A stretch of DNA of 18,446 nucleotides from an uncultured Rothia sp. Its GTDB lineage: Bacteria; Actinomycetota; Actinomycetes; Actinomycetales; Micrococcaceae. Made by a program: the position numbers and the translations under genes. The DNA lies in NCBI RefSeq assembly GCF_937976295.1, contig NZ_CALJRY010000369.1, positions 1 to 18,446 of the forward strand, written 5' to 3'. Shown here one piece after another: positions 1 to 8,138 of this stretch; within the stretch, counting starts at the first letter, position 1, and each line of letters begins with the position of its first letter. Under the pieces are notes generated by a model. The model was not told the DNA's origin and did no database searches. It saw only the letters and a program-made list of their open reading frames with translations.

Positions 1-19
1 AAGCTTAGCCTGCTCTCAT

Positions 20-48
20 TCGATTTTTATCCCAAACCGGCATAGGGT
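20..48 (+). promoter_or_regulatory. Candidate promoter of the Rieske gene
   Basis: A TAGGGT hexamer at 43-48 fits the TANNNT -10 form common in actinobacteria. The hexamer 17 bases upstream (20-25) is a poor -35. Transcription would start near position 55, leaving a leader of about 20 bases that holds the AAAGGA ribosome site. The call rests on the -10 only, and the true promoter could lie left of the window. Confidence 0.25.
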
Positions 49-74
49 GGAGAGAGTACACGAAAGGAACCACC

Positions 75-617
75 ATGCCCGCACCTAACGGATGCTGCCG
101 CTCTCAGAAGGCATGCGCCTCCCCCACTGCATCTGCCGCCGTCGCATCTAACGCAACTGAATCTAACGCAGTCGACACCGCAGCGGCTGAATCTTCTGCG
201 CGCGTCTTTTCCCGCCGCGCAACCCTTATCACCGGTGCCGTCGCATCCGGTGCGCTGCTCGCATCCTGCGCTGAGGGTGACTCCAACGTCACCGCACCCG
301 AAGGCACCGTTGAGGTAGGTTCCGCCTCCGCAGTGGGTGTGGGTAAGGCAGCACGTCTGACCCACGGCTCCACGACCGTTATCGTCTCCCAGCCGTCTTC
401 AGGCGAATACAAGGCGTTCAGCACCGTCTGTACCCACCAGGGCTGTCAGGTGCAGGTTCAGGACTCCAACCGTATCGTGTGCCCCTGCCACGGATCCGAG
501 TTTGCTGTAGCTGACGGCTCGGTCGTGCAGGGCCCTGCGGAGGCACCCCTGACCAGCTACCCGGTGCAGGAGAAGGGCGGCAAGCTTTTCGTCAGCGGCA
601 CTACTAACAATTCCTAA
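75..617 (+). CDS. Rieske (2Fe-2S) Tat-exported lipoprotein
   Basis: This is a small (180 aa) electron-transfer protein probably anchored to the outer face of the membrane. Rieske box 1 is C119-T-H121-x-G-C124 and box 2 is C136-P-C138-H139-G-S. Both cluster ligand pairs and the two disulfide cysteines are present, as in high-potential Rieske domains. The export signal has twin arginines at 47-48 (SRRATLI), a hydrophobic stretch at 51-62 and a lipobox LASC with Cys65 as lipidation site. The ATG has a good AAAGGA site, and no other ATG or GTG start precedes the twin arginines. The 46 residues before the RR pair, with C7, C8 and C14, are therefore probably translated, which is unusually long for a Tat n-region. 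The Rieske domain is standalone, not part of a visible bc1 operon, so its redox partner is unknown. Family call is secure; physiological role is not. Confidence 0.9.
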   Translation: MPAPNGCCRSQKACASPTASAAVASNATESNAVDTAAAESSARVFSRRATLITGAVASGALLASCAEGDSNVTAPEGTVEVGSASAVGVGKAARLTHGSTTVIVSQPSSGEYKAFSTVCTHQGCQVQVQDSNRIVCPCHGSEFAVADGSVVQGPAEAPLTSYPVQEKGGKLFVSGTTNNS

Positions 618-645
618 AACCGGCAGCTTAGAATACGTGTAGCAA

Positions 646-687
646 AGCCCCGCCCATCACGATCGATGGGCAGGGCTTCTTGGTTTG
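646..687. terminator. Bidirectional terminator between Rieske gene and dxs
   Basis: The arms at 646-659 and 666-679 pair as 6 + 7 bp around one C-A mismatch, with a 6-base loop. The plus strand continues with CTTGGTTT and the minus strand with a TTTGC tail. Its place between two converging genes supports shared use. Confidence 0.7.
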
Positions 688-756
688 TCGCTGAGCGCCT
701 GCTATTGCGACGCGCTACTGCGAGAAGCTCAGGCGGCACATCCAGGTACACGACCG

Positions 757-782
757 CTTAGCGGGCGTGCTTAGCGGGTGTG
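757..782. repeat. Two 13-bp tandem repeats covering the dxs stop
   Basis: CTTAGCGGGCGTG (757-769) is followed directly by CTTAGCGGGTGTG (770-782), 12 of 13 identical. The dxs TAA at 773-771 lies in the second copy. The first copy supplies another TAA (760-758) one reading frame away. Confidence 0.8.
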
Positions 783-2843
783 GCGCGGCTTCTGGCCCTC
801 TTCACGAGCGAACGGCACCTTATCGCCAGCCAGCTGCGCACGCAAATCCTTGATAATGGTCTCCGCGGTCAGGCCGACCTCCTCCAGAATCTGCTCGCGA
901 GAAGCGTGCGGAATGAACTCCGACGGAAGACCCAGCTCGCTCAGCGCGGTATCCACACCAGCCGCACGCATTTCTTGGCGGATGTGCGAACCCACACCGC
1001 CGGAACGCACGCCGTCCTCAATGGTCACCACAATGCGGTGATCACGAGCCAACTCAATGACCGAAGACGGCACCGGCATCACCCAGCGCGGGTCAACCAC
1101 GGTGGACTGGATACCCTCGGCGGCAAGCACCTTCGAAGCTTCCAGAGCCACACGAGCCATAGCGCCCACGGCAACGAACAATACGTCACGCTGACCGGTC
1201 TCCGGGTGGGGTTCACCGGTGCGTGCCAGCACGTCCACACCGTCGCTGCGACGCTCCAGGGCGGGAATGTCCTCGCCCACGGAGCCCTTCGGGTAGCGAA
1301 TCACGGTCGGTGCGTCGTTGATAGCTACAGCCTCACGCAGCTCTTCGCGCAGGGTCGCGCCATCACGCGGAGCCGCCAGGTGCAGACCCGGGATGAACTG
1401 CAGCATCGCCAAATCCCACATGCCGTGGTGGCTTGCGCCGTCCGGGCCGGTAATGCCGGAGCGGTCCAGCACCACGGTCACGCCCGCCTTGTGCAAGGCA
1501 ACATCCATGAGCAACTGGTCAAAGCCGCGGTTCAGGAAGGTTGCGTAGAGGGCAACCACCGGGTGCATACCGCCGTACGCCAGGCCGGCGCTCATCGCCA
1601 CGGCGTGCTGTTCAGCGATACCCACGTCAATAACGCGCTCGGGGTGGCGCTTCTGGAATTCACGCAGACCCACGGGAATAAGCATCGCACCGGTAATACC
1701 GACGATGTTCTCCTGCTCATCCGCAATATCTGCGATTTCGCGGCCAAAGACACCGGTCCATGACTCGGAGGTGCTGGCAGAGACATCCTCACCGGTCAGC
1801 GGGTCAATCTGGCCCACCGCGTGGAACTGGTCGTCCTCATTCGCGCGGGCGGGCGCGTAGTCGTGGCCCTTCTCGGTAATGGCGTGCACAATCACCGGAC
1901 CAGCATAGTTCTTTGCCGCGGTCAGTGCGTTCTCCACAGCTTGCTGGTCGTGACCGTCAATGGGGCCCACGTACTTCATGCCCAGGTCTTCAAAAATGCC
2001 CTTGGGTACGACGACGTCCTTAATGCCTGCCTTCATGCCGTGCAGGCCGCGGTACACCATCTGGCCGACGGGACCGCCACGCTGCAGGCCAATACGCACC
2101 GCATCCAGGGCTTTGTCATAGCGGTGATCGAGGCGCACACGATCCACCTGCTGCTGCACACCGTGCTTGAGCTCAGACAGCTGGTTCGCGAAACCGCCAA
2201 TGGTCGGCGCGTAGGAGCGGCCGTTATCGTTGACCACAATCACGACCTTGCGGGTGCGGTCGGCAGCAATATTGTTCACTGCCTCCCACGCCATGCCGCC
2301 GGTCAGCGCGCCGTCACCAATAAGAACCACGGTGTAGCGGTCATCTTCACCATTGAGCTTGTGCGCGCGAGAAATACCGTCAGCCCACGAAATCGAGCTG
2401 GAGGCGTGCGAAGAAGCAATAATGTCGTGCTTAGACTCGCCGCGATCCGGGTAACCCGACAGGCCACCCTTCTGACGCAGAGTCTTAAACGCGTGACGAC
2501 CAGTCACCAGCTTATGCACATAGGACTGGTGGCCGGTGTCGAAAAGAATCTCGTCCTTGGGAGATTCAAAAACACGGTGAATGCCGAGGGTCAGCTCCAC
2601 AACGCCCAGGTTCGGGCCCAAGTGACCGCCGGTCGCCGACACATTCGTCACGATGAACTGGCGGATCTCCTTAGAGAGCTCCTCCAGCTGCTCGTAGCTG
2701 AGGTTCTGCAGATCCGCCGGAGACTGAATACCCGGGAGCAACTTAGCGGTGGCGCCATCGCCAAGGCTGTAGTCTGCGGTGGGTGCGCCACCGGCGGCGC
2801 TATTCGGGGTCTCCTCCTGCGGCAATGCGTTTTCAGCGGGCAT
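771..2843 (-). CDS. dxs: 1-deoxy-D-xylulose-5-phosphate synthase
   Basis: DXS condenses pyruvate and glyceraldehyde 3-phosphate in a thiamine-diphosphate-dependent reaction, the entry step of the MEP isoprenoid pathway feeding menaquinone, polyprenyl carriers and carotenoids. Visible family marks are GGHLGPNLG (72-80) with the conserved histidine, the thiamine motif GDGALTGG (176-183) with downstream NN, the YVGPIDGHD segment, the AEQHA motif of the pyrimidine domain with its catalytic glutamate, and DRSGITGPDGASHHG. At 690 aa it is longer than the usual 620-640. About 35 extra residues lie before the conserved LLPGIQSPADLQNLS, and there is a basic C-terminal tail. The ATG has a GAGGAG site 9 bases away. 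A TTG at residue 35 would give a typical N-terminus but has no ribosome site, so I keep the long form. Co-directional with the methyltransferase upstream, 239 bases apart. Confidence 0.96.
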   Translation of the reverse strand: MPAENALPQEETPNSAAGGAPTADYSLGDGATAKLLPGIQSPADLQNLSYEQLEELSKEIRQFIVTNVSATGGHLGPNLGVVELTLGIHRVFESPKDEILFDTGHQSYVHKLVTGRHAFKTLRQKGGLSGYPDRGESKHDIIASSHASSSISWADGISRAHKLNGEDDRYTVVLIGDGALTGGMAWEAVNNIAADRTRKVVIVVNDNGRSYAPTIGGFANQLSELKHGVQQQVDRVRLDHRYDKALDAVRIGLQRGGPVGQMVYRGLHGMKAGIKDVVVPKGIFEDLGMKYVGPIDGHDQQAVENALTAAKNYAGPVIVHAITEKGHDYAPARANEDDQFHAVGQIDPLTGEDVSASTSESWTGVFGREIADIADEQENIVGITGAMLIPVGLREFQKRHPERVIDVGIAEQHAVAMSAGLAYGGMHPVVALYATFLNRGFDQLLMDVALHKAGVTVVLDRSGITGPDGASHHGMWDLAMLQFIPGLHLAAPRDGATLREELREAVAINDAPTVIRYPKGSVGEDIPALERRSDGVDVLARTGEPHPETGQRDVLFVAVGAMARVALEASKVLAAEGIQSTVVDPRWVMPVPSSVIELARDHRIVVTIEDGVRSGGVGSHIRQEMRAAGVDTALSELGLPSEFIPHASREQILEEVGLTAETIIKDLRAQLAGDKVPFAREEGQKPRHTR

Positions 2844-2900
2844 ACACCCACACTCCTCAAGGTCGGGGCACGGCTCATTCCGTGCGTTGGTTCTTCAATG

Positions 2901-2906
2901 ATTCTA
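2901..2906 (-). promoter_or_regulatory. Candidate -10 of the dxs promoter
   Basis: On the minus strand TAGAAT sits about 58 bases before the dxs ATG, in the most AT-rich part of the 239-base spacer (2844-3082). No good -35 is seen at 17-18 bases; TTGGCA lies only 10 bases upstream. A separate dxs promoter is plausible, but read-through from the methyltransferase gene is not excluded. Confidence 0.3.
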
Positions 2907-3082
2907 CCGTTTACAGTGCCAAAAAGCAGATTTATGCGCCCGCAGAGCAAGACGCACTGGGTTGAGCGAAAACAGCCTGAAATAACCCCTAGTGGGCAGG
3001 CCGGTGAACAGCCCAACCCGCCCAACACGGCGATTATTTGCTTCTTTGTTACGGCGACTAGCTATGCGCTACTTGTTGCCCG

Positions 3083-4732
3083 CTACTTGGTGCGGCGGCG
3101 GCGCGGACGAGGCTTCGCCGGAGCACGCTCAAAAAGCGCCACCGACTCCACATGATGCGTATTCGGGTACATATCAAACGCCCGAAGCTGCACCATGTCC
3201 CAACCCAGCTCACGCAAAATACCGGTGTCACGACCCAGGGATGCCGGGTCGCACGCCACGTACAGAATACGCTTGGGGTCCAGCGCATCCAGGCGTTCCA
3301 GGGTGGTTCGGTTCGCACCCTCACGGGAGGGGTCAAGGACCACCGCATCAATGGCGGGGATTTCACCAAACTCAAGGGCAGTCTTCAGGTCCACCAGGTG
3401 GCGTGCCACATCACCGCGAATCACCTCAATGCGGGTGTCCGCCGAGTTCTCGGTGCGGGAGCAACCATCCGGCGCGAAGTTCGAGCGCGCATCCTTATGG
3501 GTCACCGGGGAACCCTCAATGCTGACGACGGTACCCGTTGCACCCACGGCATCCGCGAGCGCGGCGGTGAACAGGCCCGCGCCGGCGTACAGGTCGAGGG
3601 TGCATTCGCCTTCCTGCGGGCGGAGCATGGTGAGCATGGTTCCGACCATGGTGGAGGGGGCGGCGCGGTGAATCTGCCAGAAGCCGCCGGCGGATACCTG
3701 GTAGCTGAATCGGCGGGAGCCGAAGGTGACTTCTTCGGTGACGGAACGCAGGCCTGCACCGAGCAGCTGGTCGCCTTCGGGTACGCGGCGGTAGGGGCTG
3801 TGGGAGGAGCCGGGGCGGCCGCGTTTGGGTTTGCCGTTGGAGGTGGACTGCGGGGTGAAGAAGAGGGAGATTTTGCGCTTGGCGAGTAGCCCCCAGGCGT
3901 CGGCTGCCTGCTGTTCGATGTCGTGGGCGACTTCTTCGATGGAGAAGCGCGGGTCGACGATGAACTGCAGGAGAATCCTGCCGCGGGAGGAGACGGTTGC
4001 TTCTACTTCGCGTACGCCGCGCAGGTTCAGCTTCTCAAGCTGCAGGTTGCGCAGTTCGGGTGCGGCGAGGGGAAAGTCGATAACCGGCACGGGCTGGGAG
4101 GCGCGGTAGGGGTGCATGCCGATGCGCCAAGTGACGGCGGGGCTCTTCTTGCCGCTGTTCTTCTGGCTGTCAGATTCGTTGCCGGGCTGGATGCGGACCT
4201 TGGTCACGTTGTAGCGCACGCGGGTACGCCAGGACAGGCCCTCGTTGTTATCGCGCAGGGGAAGCTCTTCAACGATGAGGTTGGTCAGCAGGGGCGATTC
4301 GAGGGGCAGGCCGCCCAGTCGGTTGATTTGGGTGCGAACGATATCGGTCTTGTAGCGTCGCTGCTCGGCCAGGCTGATGTGGCCGTATTCCATGCCGCCG
4401 AGCAGTTCGGGTACGCCGGTTGCTGCGGCGCGTTCCTCTTCGGTGGCGAGCGCATCCGCCTGGATCCAGGGGTGGGGGCGGCGCGCCAGGGAGGGTACGG
4501 GTACGGAGATGACGTCTGCGAAGTAGAATCGGCGCTTGGGGCCGATTGCGGTGATGCGCACTTCTGCCTGCTCGCCGACGATGCCGTGACGCACGAAGAT
4601 GACGCCCTGTTCGGTGCGCGCTACGAAGGCACCGCCGTGCGCGGGTGCCTCACAGGTGACGGTGAGGGTCTGCCCGACGCTGTATCCGTCTACGTTGTTG
4701 GAGGCGGCAGGCGTGGTAGCAGTGTGAGTCAC
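3083..4732 (-). CDS. Class I SAM-dependent RNA methyltransferase with TRAM domain (TrmA/RlmD family)
   Basis: Likely a uracil-C5 methyltransferase acting on tRNA or rRNA; the exact target cannot be told. An N-terminal TRAM-like beta domain (about 17-80) is followed by the central domain and a Rossmann methyltransferase. It has the SAM motif LDLYAGAGLF (379-388), LDPSREG (467-472), the catalytic cysteine in YVACDPASLGRD (C494) and the closing HHVE with E529. The four cysteines that hold a [4Fe-4S] cluster in RlmD/RumA are absent: residues 30-370 contain no cysteine. At 549 aa it is longer than typical members. Lysine/serine-rich stretches near 184-198 and 295-318 look like inserted loops, and the end is a basic tail. 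The start codon is GTG with AGGAG 8 bases upstream. The position matches Rv2689c in M. tuberculosis, next to the APC permease. Confidence 0.9.
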   Translation of the reverse strand: MTHTATTPAASNNVDGYSVGQTLTVTCEAPAHGGAFVARTEQGVIFVRHGIVGEQAEVRITAIGPKRRFYFADVISVPVPSLARRPHPWIQADALATEEERAAATGVPELLGGMEYGHISLAEQRRYKTDIVRTQINRLGGLPLESPLLTNLIVEELPLRDNNEGLSWRTRVRYNVTKVRIQPGNESDSQKNSGKKSPAVTWRIGMHPYRASQPVPVIDFPLAAPELRNLQLEKLNLRGVREVEATVSSRGRILLQFIVDPRFSIEEVAHDIEQQAADAWGLLAKRKISLFFTPQSTSNGKPKRGRPGSSHSPYRRVPEGDQLLGAGLRSVTEEVTFGSRRFSYQVSAGGFWQIHRAAPSTMVGTMLTMLRPQEGECTLDLYAGAGLFTAALADAVGATGTVVSIEGSPVTHKDARSNFAPDGCSRTENSADTRIEVIRGDVARHLVDLKTALEFGEIPAIDAVVLDPSREGANRTTLERLDALDPKRILYVACDPASLGRDTGILRELGWDMVQLRAFDMYPNTHHVESVALFERAPAKPRPRRRRTK

Positions 4733-4846
4733 AGCATTGTCTCCTAAAGAATCACTTAATGTGAACTATTTTACACCGGATTGTACCTTTGCTCCGGTTC
4801 CGACGCCCCGCAATGGGCGCCTCCTCATTTGCAAAAGGCGAAGTCC

Positions 4847-4867
4847 AGCCCCTATCAGGGGCTATTT
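4847..4867. terminator. Small hairpin, possible terminator of the permease gene
   Basis: AGCCCC (4847-4852) pairs with GGGGCT (4858-4863) across a 5-base loop, with ATTT following on the plus strand. It lies in the 193-base spacer between the permease stop and the methyltransferase start. On the minus strand, where it would be needed, there is no T run, so the assignment is weak. Confidence 0.3.
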
Positions 4868-4876
4868 GGGTGAGTT

Positions 4877-4910
4877 GCGTAGCGAGTAGCGAAGCGAACA
4901 GCGCAGCGCC
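4877..4910. repeat. AGCG-rich low-complexity tract
   Basis: Two exact adjacent GTAGCGA units (4879-4885, 4886-4892) are followed by degenerate AGCGA and AGCGC units, just downstream of the permease stop on the minus strand. It is non-coding as far as I can see; its role is unknown. Confidence 0.5.
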
Positions 4911-4925
4911 GGGCGGGGCAGAAAC

Positions 4926-7133
4926 CTACCGCTCGGTACGCTTCCGCCCGTTGTTCCGGCCCTGCACCGTAGCGTCTGCCTCGTGCAGGCGGCCGCGGTA
5001 CACCGCGTGGCGGTTGCTCTGAATCAGTTCACGGCCACCACCGGCAGAACGAGTAATCTTCGGGGCGATAGCTGACGTTGAGTCCTCTGCTTCTACCGTT
5101 GATTCTTCGCCGTGTAAACGCTGATCAAAAATCTCATCATACACCTCATCCTCGTGCATCGCCCAGGGTACGGTTGCCGTCATGACGCCCGGCTCGTGTA
5201 GAAGCGCCCGCTTGAGGCGGCGCACCGTGCGGCGGTGCAGAAGACGCTGCCACCAGTGCTGCACCACGAATTCCGGCAGGTATACGACCAAAATATCGCG
5301 GGGTGACTTCTTGCGGCGGCGGCGAATGTACGAGACGACAGCGTTCACCGTGTCACGGTACGGCGAATCAATGACCGACAGCGGCACCGGAATGCCGAGG
5401 GCGTACCAGCGTTTCTTCACGATTTCCAGGGCGGCGCGGTCATTATTGACCGTCAGTGCCTCAATCGTGGAGGGACGACCGGCGCGCGCATAGGAGAGGG
5501 CACGAACCACCGGGCGGCGCACACGCTCCACGTACACGATGGCGTGCACACGCGAAGGCAGTGCCGCCACATCGGCAACGGATTCGGCGTTCAGGGGGAT
5601 GTCCAGGGCGGCATCCACCGCATCGTAGTGGCGGCGAGTCACAACCATACCTCCAACCATCAGGGCAATCATTCCAAGGGAGAGCCACGCACCGGCGGCG
5701 AACTTCGTCACCACGACGATGACCAGCACCGCGGCGGTCACAATCACACCCACCGCTGAGACCGCAATATCGCGTAGCAGGGCGCGGCGCGGCATCTGCG
5801 CCAAGGTAACACGTAGCAGGCGCATGCGGTAGCGCACCACCGCAAGCTGCACTAGCACCATGGACAGGCACATGCCCACAATGTACAGCTGAATCAGCGA
5901 GTACACGTCCGAACCGAAAACGGTGGTGAGGAAAACAGAAATCGCAGACAGCGCCAGCACGCCGTTCGCGTACAGGCCGCGCGAATCCACGCTGCGGAAG
6001 AACACCGGCAGGTACTGGTAATCAGCCAGCGACGAGGCAATCACCGGGAAGCCGGTAAACGCAGTCAGCGAGGCAATAATCAGCACGCCCACCGTGGCAA
6101 ACACCAGCAACTGCGCGAAGAACGGAACACCCTGATAAATCGCCAAAGCCACCTGGTACAGCGCCGGCTTCTGGTGGAAGTACTCCCCCGGCGTGTGCCC
6201 GTCAATGAACAAGAAACGGGTCGTATCGTGCACCATGTGCACGCGGGTTGCCGCCGCAAAACCGAGCAGGCTCACCAGCAGGACCGAAGTAATCAGGCCC
6301 ATCAGCATCATGGTGACCGCCGCATTATATTTCTTCGGGCGGCGGAAATACTTCACAGAATTAGAAATCGTAGAAACACCCGAGAACGCCACCAACCCGG
6401 CGGAGAAAGAACGCGCCAGAAGCAACATCAGCGCCAAGCCTTCCATGGCATAATCCTGGTATTCGGGGACAATCACGTAGGTTGCCGATTCAGCCAGCGG
6501 CAGAGTACCGGTGGCGGCACGAATCCAACCCACGATGAGGGTGACCCCCAACAGCGCCAAGAACACGTACAGCGGCCAGTACGCAATCTTGCCCAGCAGC
6601 TGCACGCCGCGCAACGCAAACAGCGTCAGGGCAACAATGAGCAGCACCGCGATGAGGGTGCGCCAATCCTGAATCTGCGGGTACAGCGCCACCAAAAACG
6701 AGGACGCCGAAGACATCGAAACCGCCACCGTGAGCGTATAGTCCATCAGCGAGGATGCACCCATCACAATCGAGGGCAGCGCACCCAGTTTGCGGTGCAC
6801 CAGCTGAATATCGCCCTCGGAAGCGATCTGGTTAATGTTGTAGCGGTAGGTGCCAATCACCAGCAGACCCACCATCGCCACACCCAAACCAATCCAGGGC
6901 GAAAAAGCGAGCGCCGACGCACCCGCGGCGGCAAGGGTCAGGATCATCTGGTCGGCGGCGTAGGCGACCGAGGAAATACCGTCGGCACCGAAAAGAGGCA
7001 GGGCGTAGCGCTTCGGCAGCGCGACTGCCGAAAGATTTCGCGTGCTGACCGGCTGACCGGTCAGGGCGATGCGCATCTTATCCCAACGATTCCTCACGCT
7101 GTTAAGGCTATCGGTCGCGGCTTCAAAGCTCAA
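4926..7133 (-). CDS. APC-superfamily permease, KimA/Rv2690c type, probable K+ transporter
   Basis: This is a 735-aa polytopic membrane protein. About twelve hydrophobic segments fill residues 45-490, followed by a cytosolic C-terminal part of about 230 residues. The start of the first segment reads LPKRYALPLFGADGISSVAYA (39-59). It resembles the SSDALSSVAYG signature of the Bacillus potassium importer KimA (YdaO), keeping the aspartate (D51) and SSVAY. The gene neighbours two RCK/TrkA genes, as Rv2690c neighbours ceoB and ceoC. Potassium import is therefore my inference; older annotation would say amino acid permease. The listed start is TTG at 7133 with a GGTGA site 6 bases away. An in-frame ATG at 7076 (residue 20) would also leave a plausible N-terminus. 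It is divergent from ceoB with a 138-base shared spacer (7134-7271). Confidence 0.82.
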   Translation of the reverse strand: MSFEAATDSLNSVRNRWDKMRIALTGQPVSTRNLSAVALPKRYALPLFGADGISSVAYAADQMILTLAAAGASALAFSPWIGLGVAMVGLLVIGTYRYNINQIASEGDIQLVHRKLGALPSIVMGASSLMDYTLTVAVSMSSASSFLVALYPQIQDWRTLIAVLLIVALTLFALRGVQLLGKIAYWPLYVFLALLGVTLIVGWIRAATGTLPLAESATYVIVPEYQDYAMEGLALMLLLARSFSAGLVAFSGVSTISNSVKYFRRPKKYNAAVTMMLMGLITSVLLVSLLGFAAATRVHMVHDTTRFLFIDGHTPGEYFHQKPALYQVALAIYQGVPFFAQLLVFATVGVLIIASLTAFTGFPVIASSLADYQYLPVFFRSVDSRGLYANGVLALSAISVFLTTVFGSDVYSLIQLYIVGMCLSMVLVQLAVVRYRMRLLRVTLAQMPRRALLRDIAVSAVGVIVTAAVLVIVVVTKFAAGAWLSLGMIALMVGGMVVTRRHYDAVDAALDIPLNAESVADVAALPSRVHAIVYVERVRRPVVRALSYARAGRPSTIEALTVNNDRAALEIVKKRWYALGIPVPLSVIDSPYRDTVNAVVSYIRRRRKKSPRDILVVYLPEFVVQHWWQRLLHRRTVRRLKRALLHEPGVMTATVPWAMHEDEVYDEIFDQRLHGEESTVEAEDSTSAIAPKITRSAGGGRELIQSNRHAVYRGRLHEADATVQGRNNGRKRTER

Positions 7134-7271
7134 TTTTATTCACCCGAATTGTGGGCGTTGCGAACGGAATATCACGGAGCCTCGGCGCGGAACCTCACCC
7201 GCCCATTACACTGGTAGAGGTAGGCGGTAACGCCTTATCAACACAAAACATCAACACATTCGGAGGGTTGT

Positions 7272-8138
7272 ATGCCTCACTTCGTCATTATGGGTGCCGG
7301 ACGCGTGGGCGTCATGCTGGCGCGCACTCTGGAAGCTTCGGGGCATACGGTCGCCGTCATTGACCAGGACGAACGCGCGTTCCAGCCGCTGCGTAAGGGG
7401 TTTGAGGGCCGCCTGGTGACCGGTGTTGGCTTCGATGAGGACACCCTCAAGCGTGCCGGTATTACCGAGGCGTACGCTTTTGCCGCCGTCTCTTCGGGCG
7501 ATAACTCGAATATTATTGCCGCCCGCGTGGCACGCGAAATGTTCAAGGTGAAGAACGTTGTGGCGCGTGTGTACGACCCGAACCGCGCCGAGTTCTTCCA
7601 GCGCATGGGCATTCCCACGGTCGCGTCGGTGCGCTGGTCCACCGACCAGGTGCTACGCCGCCTGCTGCCCGAGCAGGCACTCAAGGGCGACTTCCGTGAA
7701 CCCTCGGGCCGCCTCATGCTCACCGAAATTCCGCTCGACGACGGCTGGGCAGGGCACGCCCTGACCAGTATCGAAAACGCTGCCGGGGTGCGCATCGCCT
7801 ACATCACCCGCTTCGGTGAGGGCATGCTCCCCCGCCCCGATACTGCCTACCAGCAGGGCGATAGCGTGCACGTTATGATGCGCACCGACGACGTTGCAGA
7901 AGTAACCCGCATTCTCTCCCGCCCGCCGCGCGTTGAAGACGAAGAAGCGGAGGCGGAGTACGTCCCCGCCTCGGGCCACCGCAAGCGACACCACGCCCCG
8001 AAGAAAGCTGCCGAGCAGAAGCGCAACGACGGCCCCGTCATCGAGCATGAATTCCACCTCGGTGACACTCCCCCGGAGCTGCCCGACCCCCTCGAACTCA
8101 TCGGCCGCCATCGTGACCACTCGAAAGGTGAGAAGTAA
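7272..8138 (+). CDS. ceoB: TrkA-type RCK potassium regulatory protein, CeoB-like
   Basis: A cytosolic nucleotide-binding regulatory subunit of a potassium transport system. RCK_N covers about 1-120 with the dinucleotide motif GAGRVG (8-13) and the acidic residue D31 at the end of the second strand. RCK_C covers about 135-215. At 288 aa it exceeds the usual 215-230. Residues 219-288 form an extra charged tail: an acidic start (VEDEEAEAE), a basic histidine-rich patch (HRKRHH) and a proline-rich acidic end. The ATG follows GGAGGG with 4 bases between. The stop TAA touches the start codon of the next RCK gene, so the two are surely co-transcribed and probably form a hetero-oligomer. No TrkH/KtrB pore gene is in the window; the divergent KimA-like permease is the only candidate partner here. 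Confidence 0.9.
   Translation: MPHFVIMGAGRVGVMLARTLEASGHTVAVIDQDERAFQPLRKGFEGRLVTGVGFDEDTLKRAGITEAYAFAAVSSGDNSNIIAARVAREMFKVKNVVARVYDPNRAEFFQRMGIPTVASVRWSTDQVLRRLLPEQALKGDFREPSGRLMLTEIPLDDGWAGHALTSIENAAGVRIAYITRFGEGMLPRPDTAYQQGDSVHVMMRTDDVAEVTRILSRPPRVEDEEAEAEYVPASGHRKRHHAPKKAAEQKRNDGPVIEHEFHLGDTPPELPDPLELIGRHRDHSKGEK

Noticed and set aside
1821..3155. 444-codon plus-strand frame opposite dxs and the following spacer
   Set aside because: Antisense shadow of dxs that runs on into the spacer; no recognisable domain or start signals.
4805..4919. GCCCCGC and GCGGGGC framing the permease-methyltransferase spacer as a long inverted repeat
   Set aside because: Seven bases of GC-only match over 100 bases apart is expected by chance in this composition.
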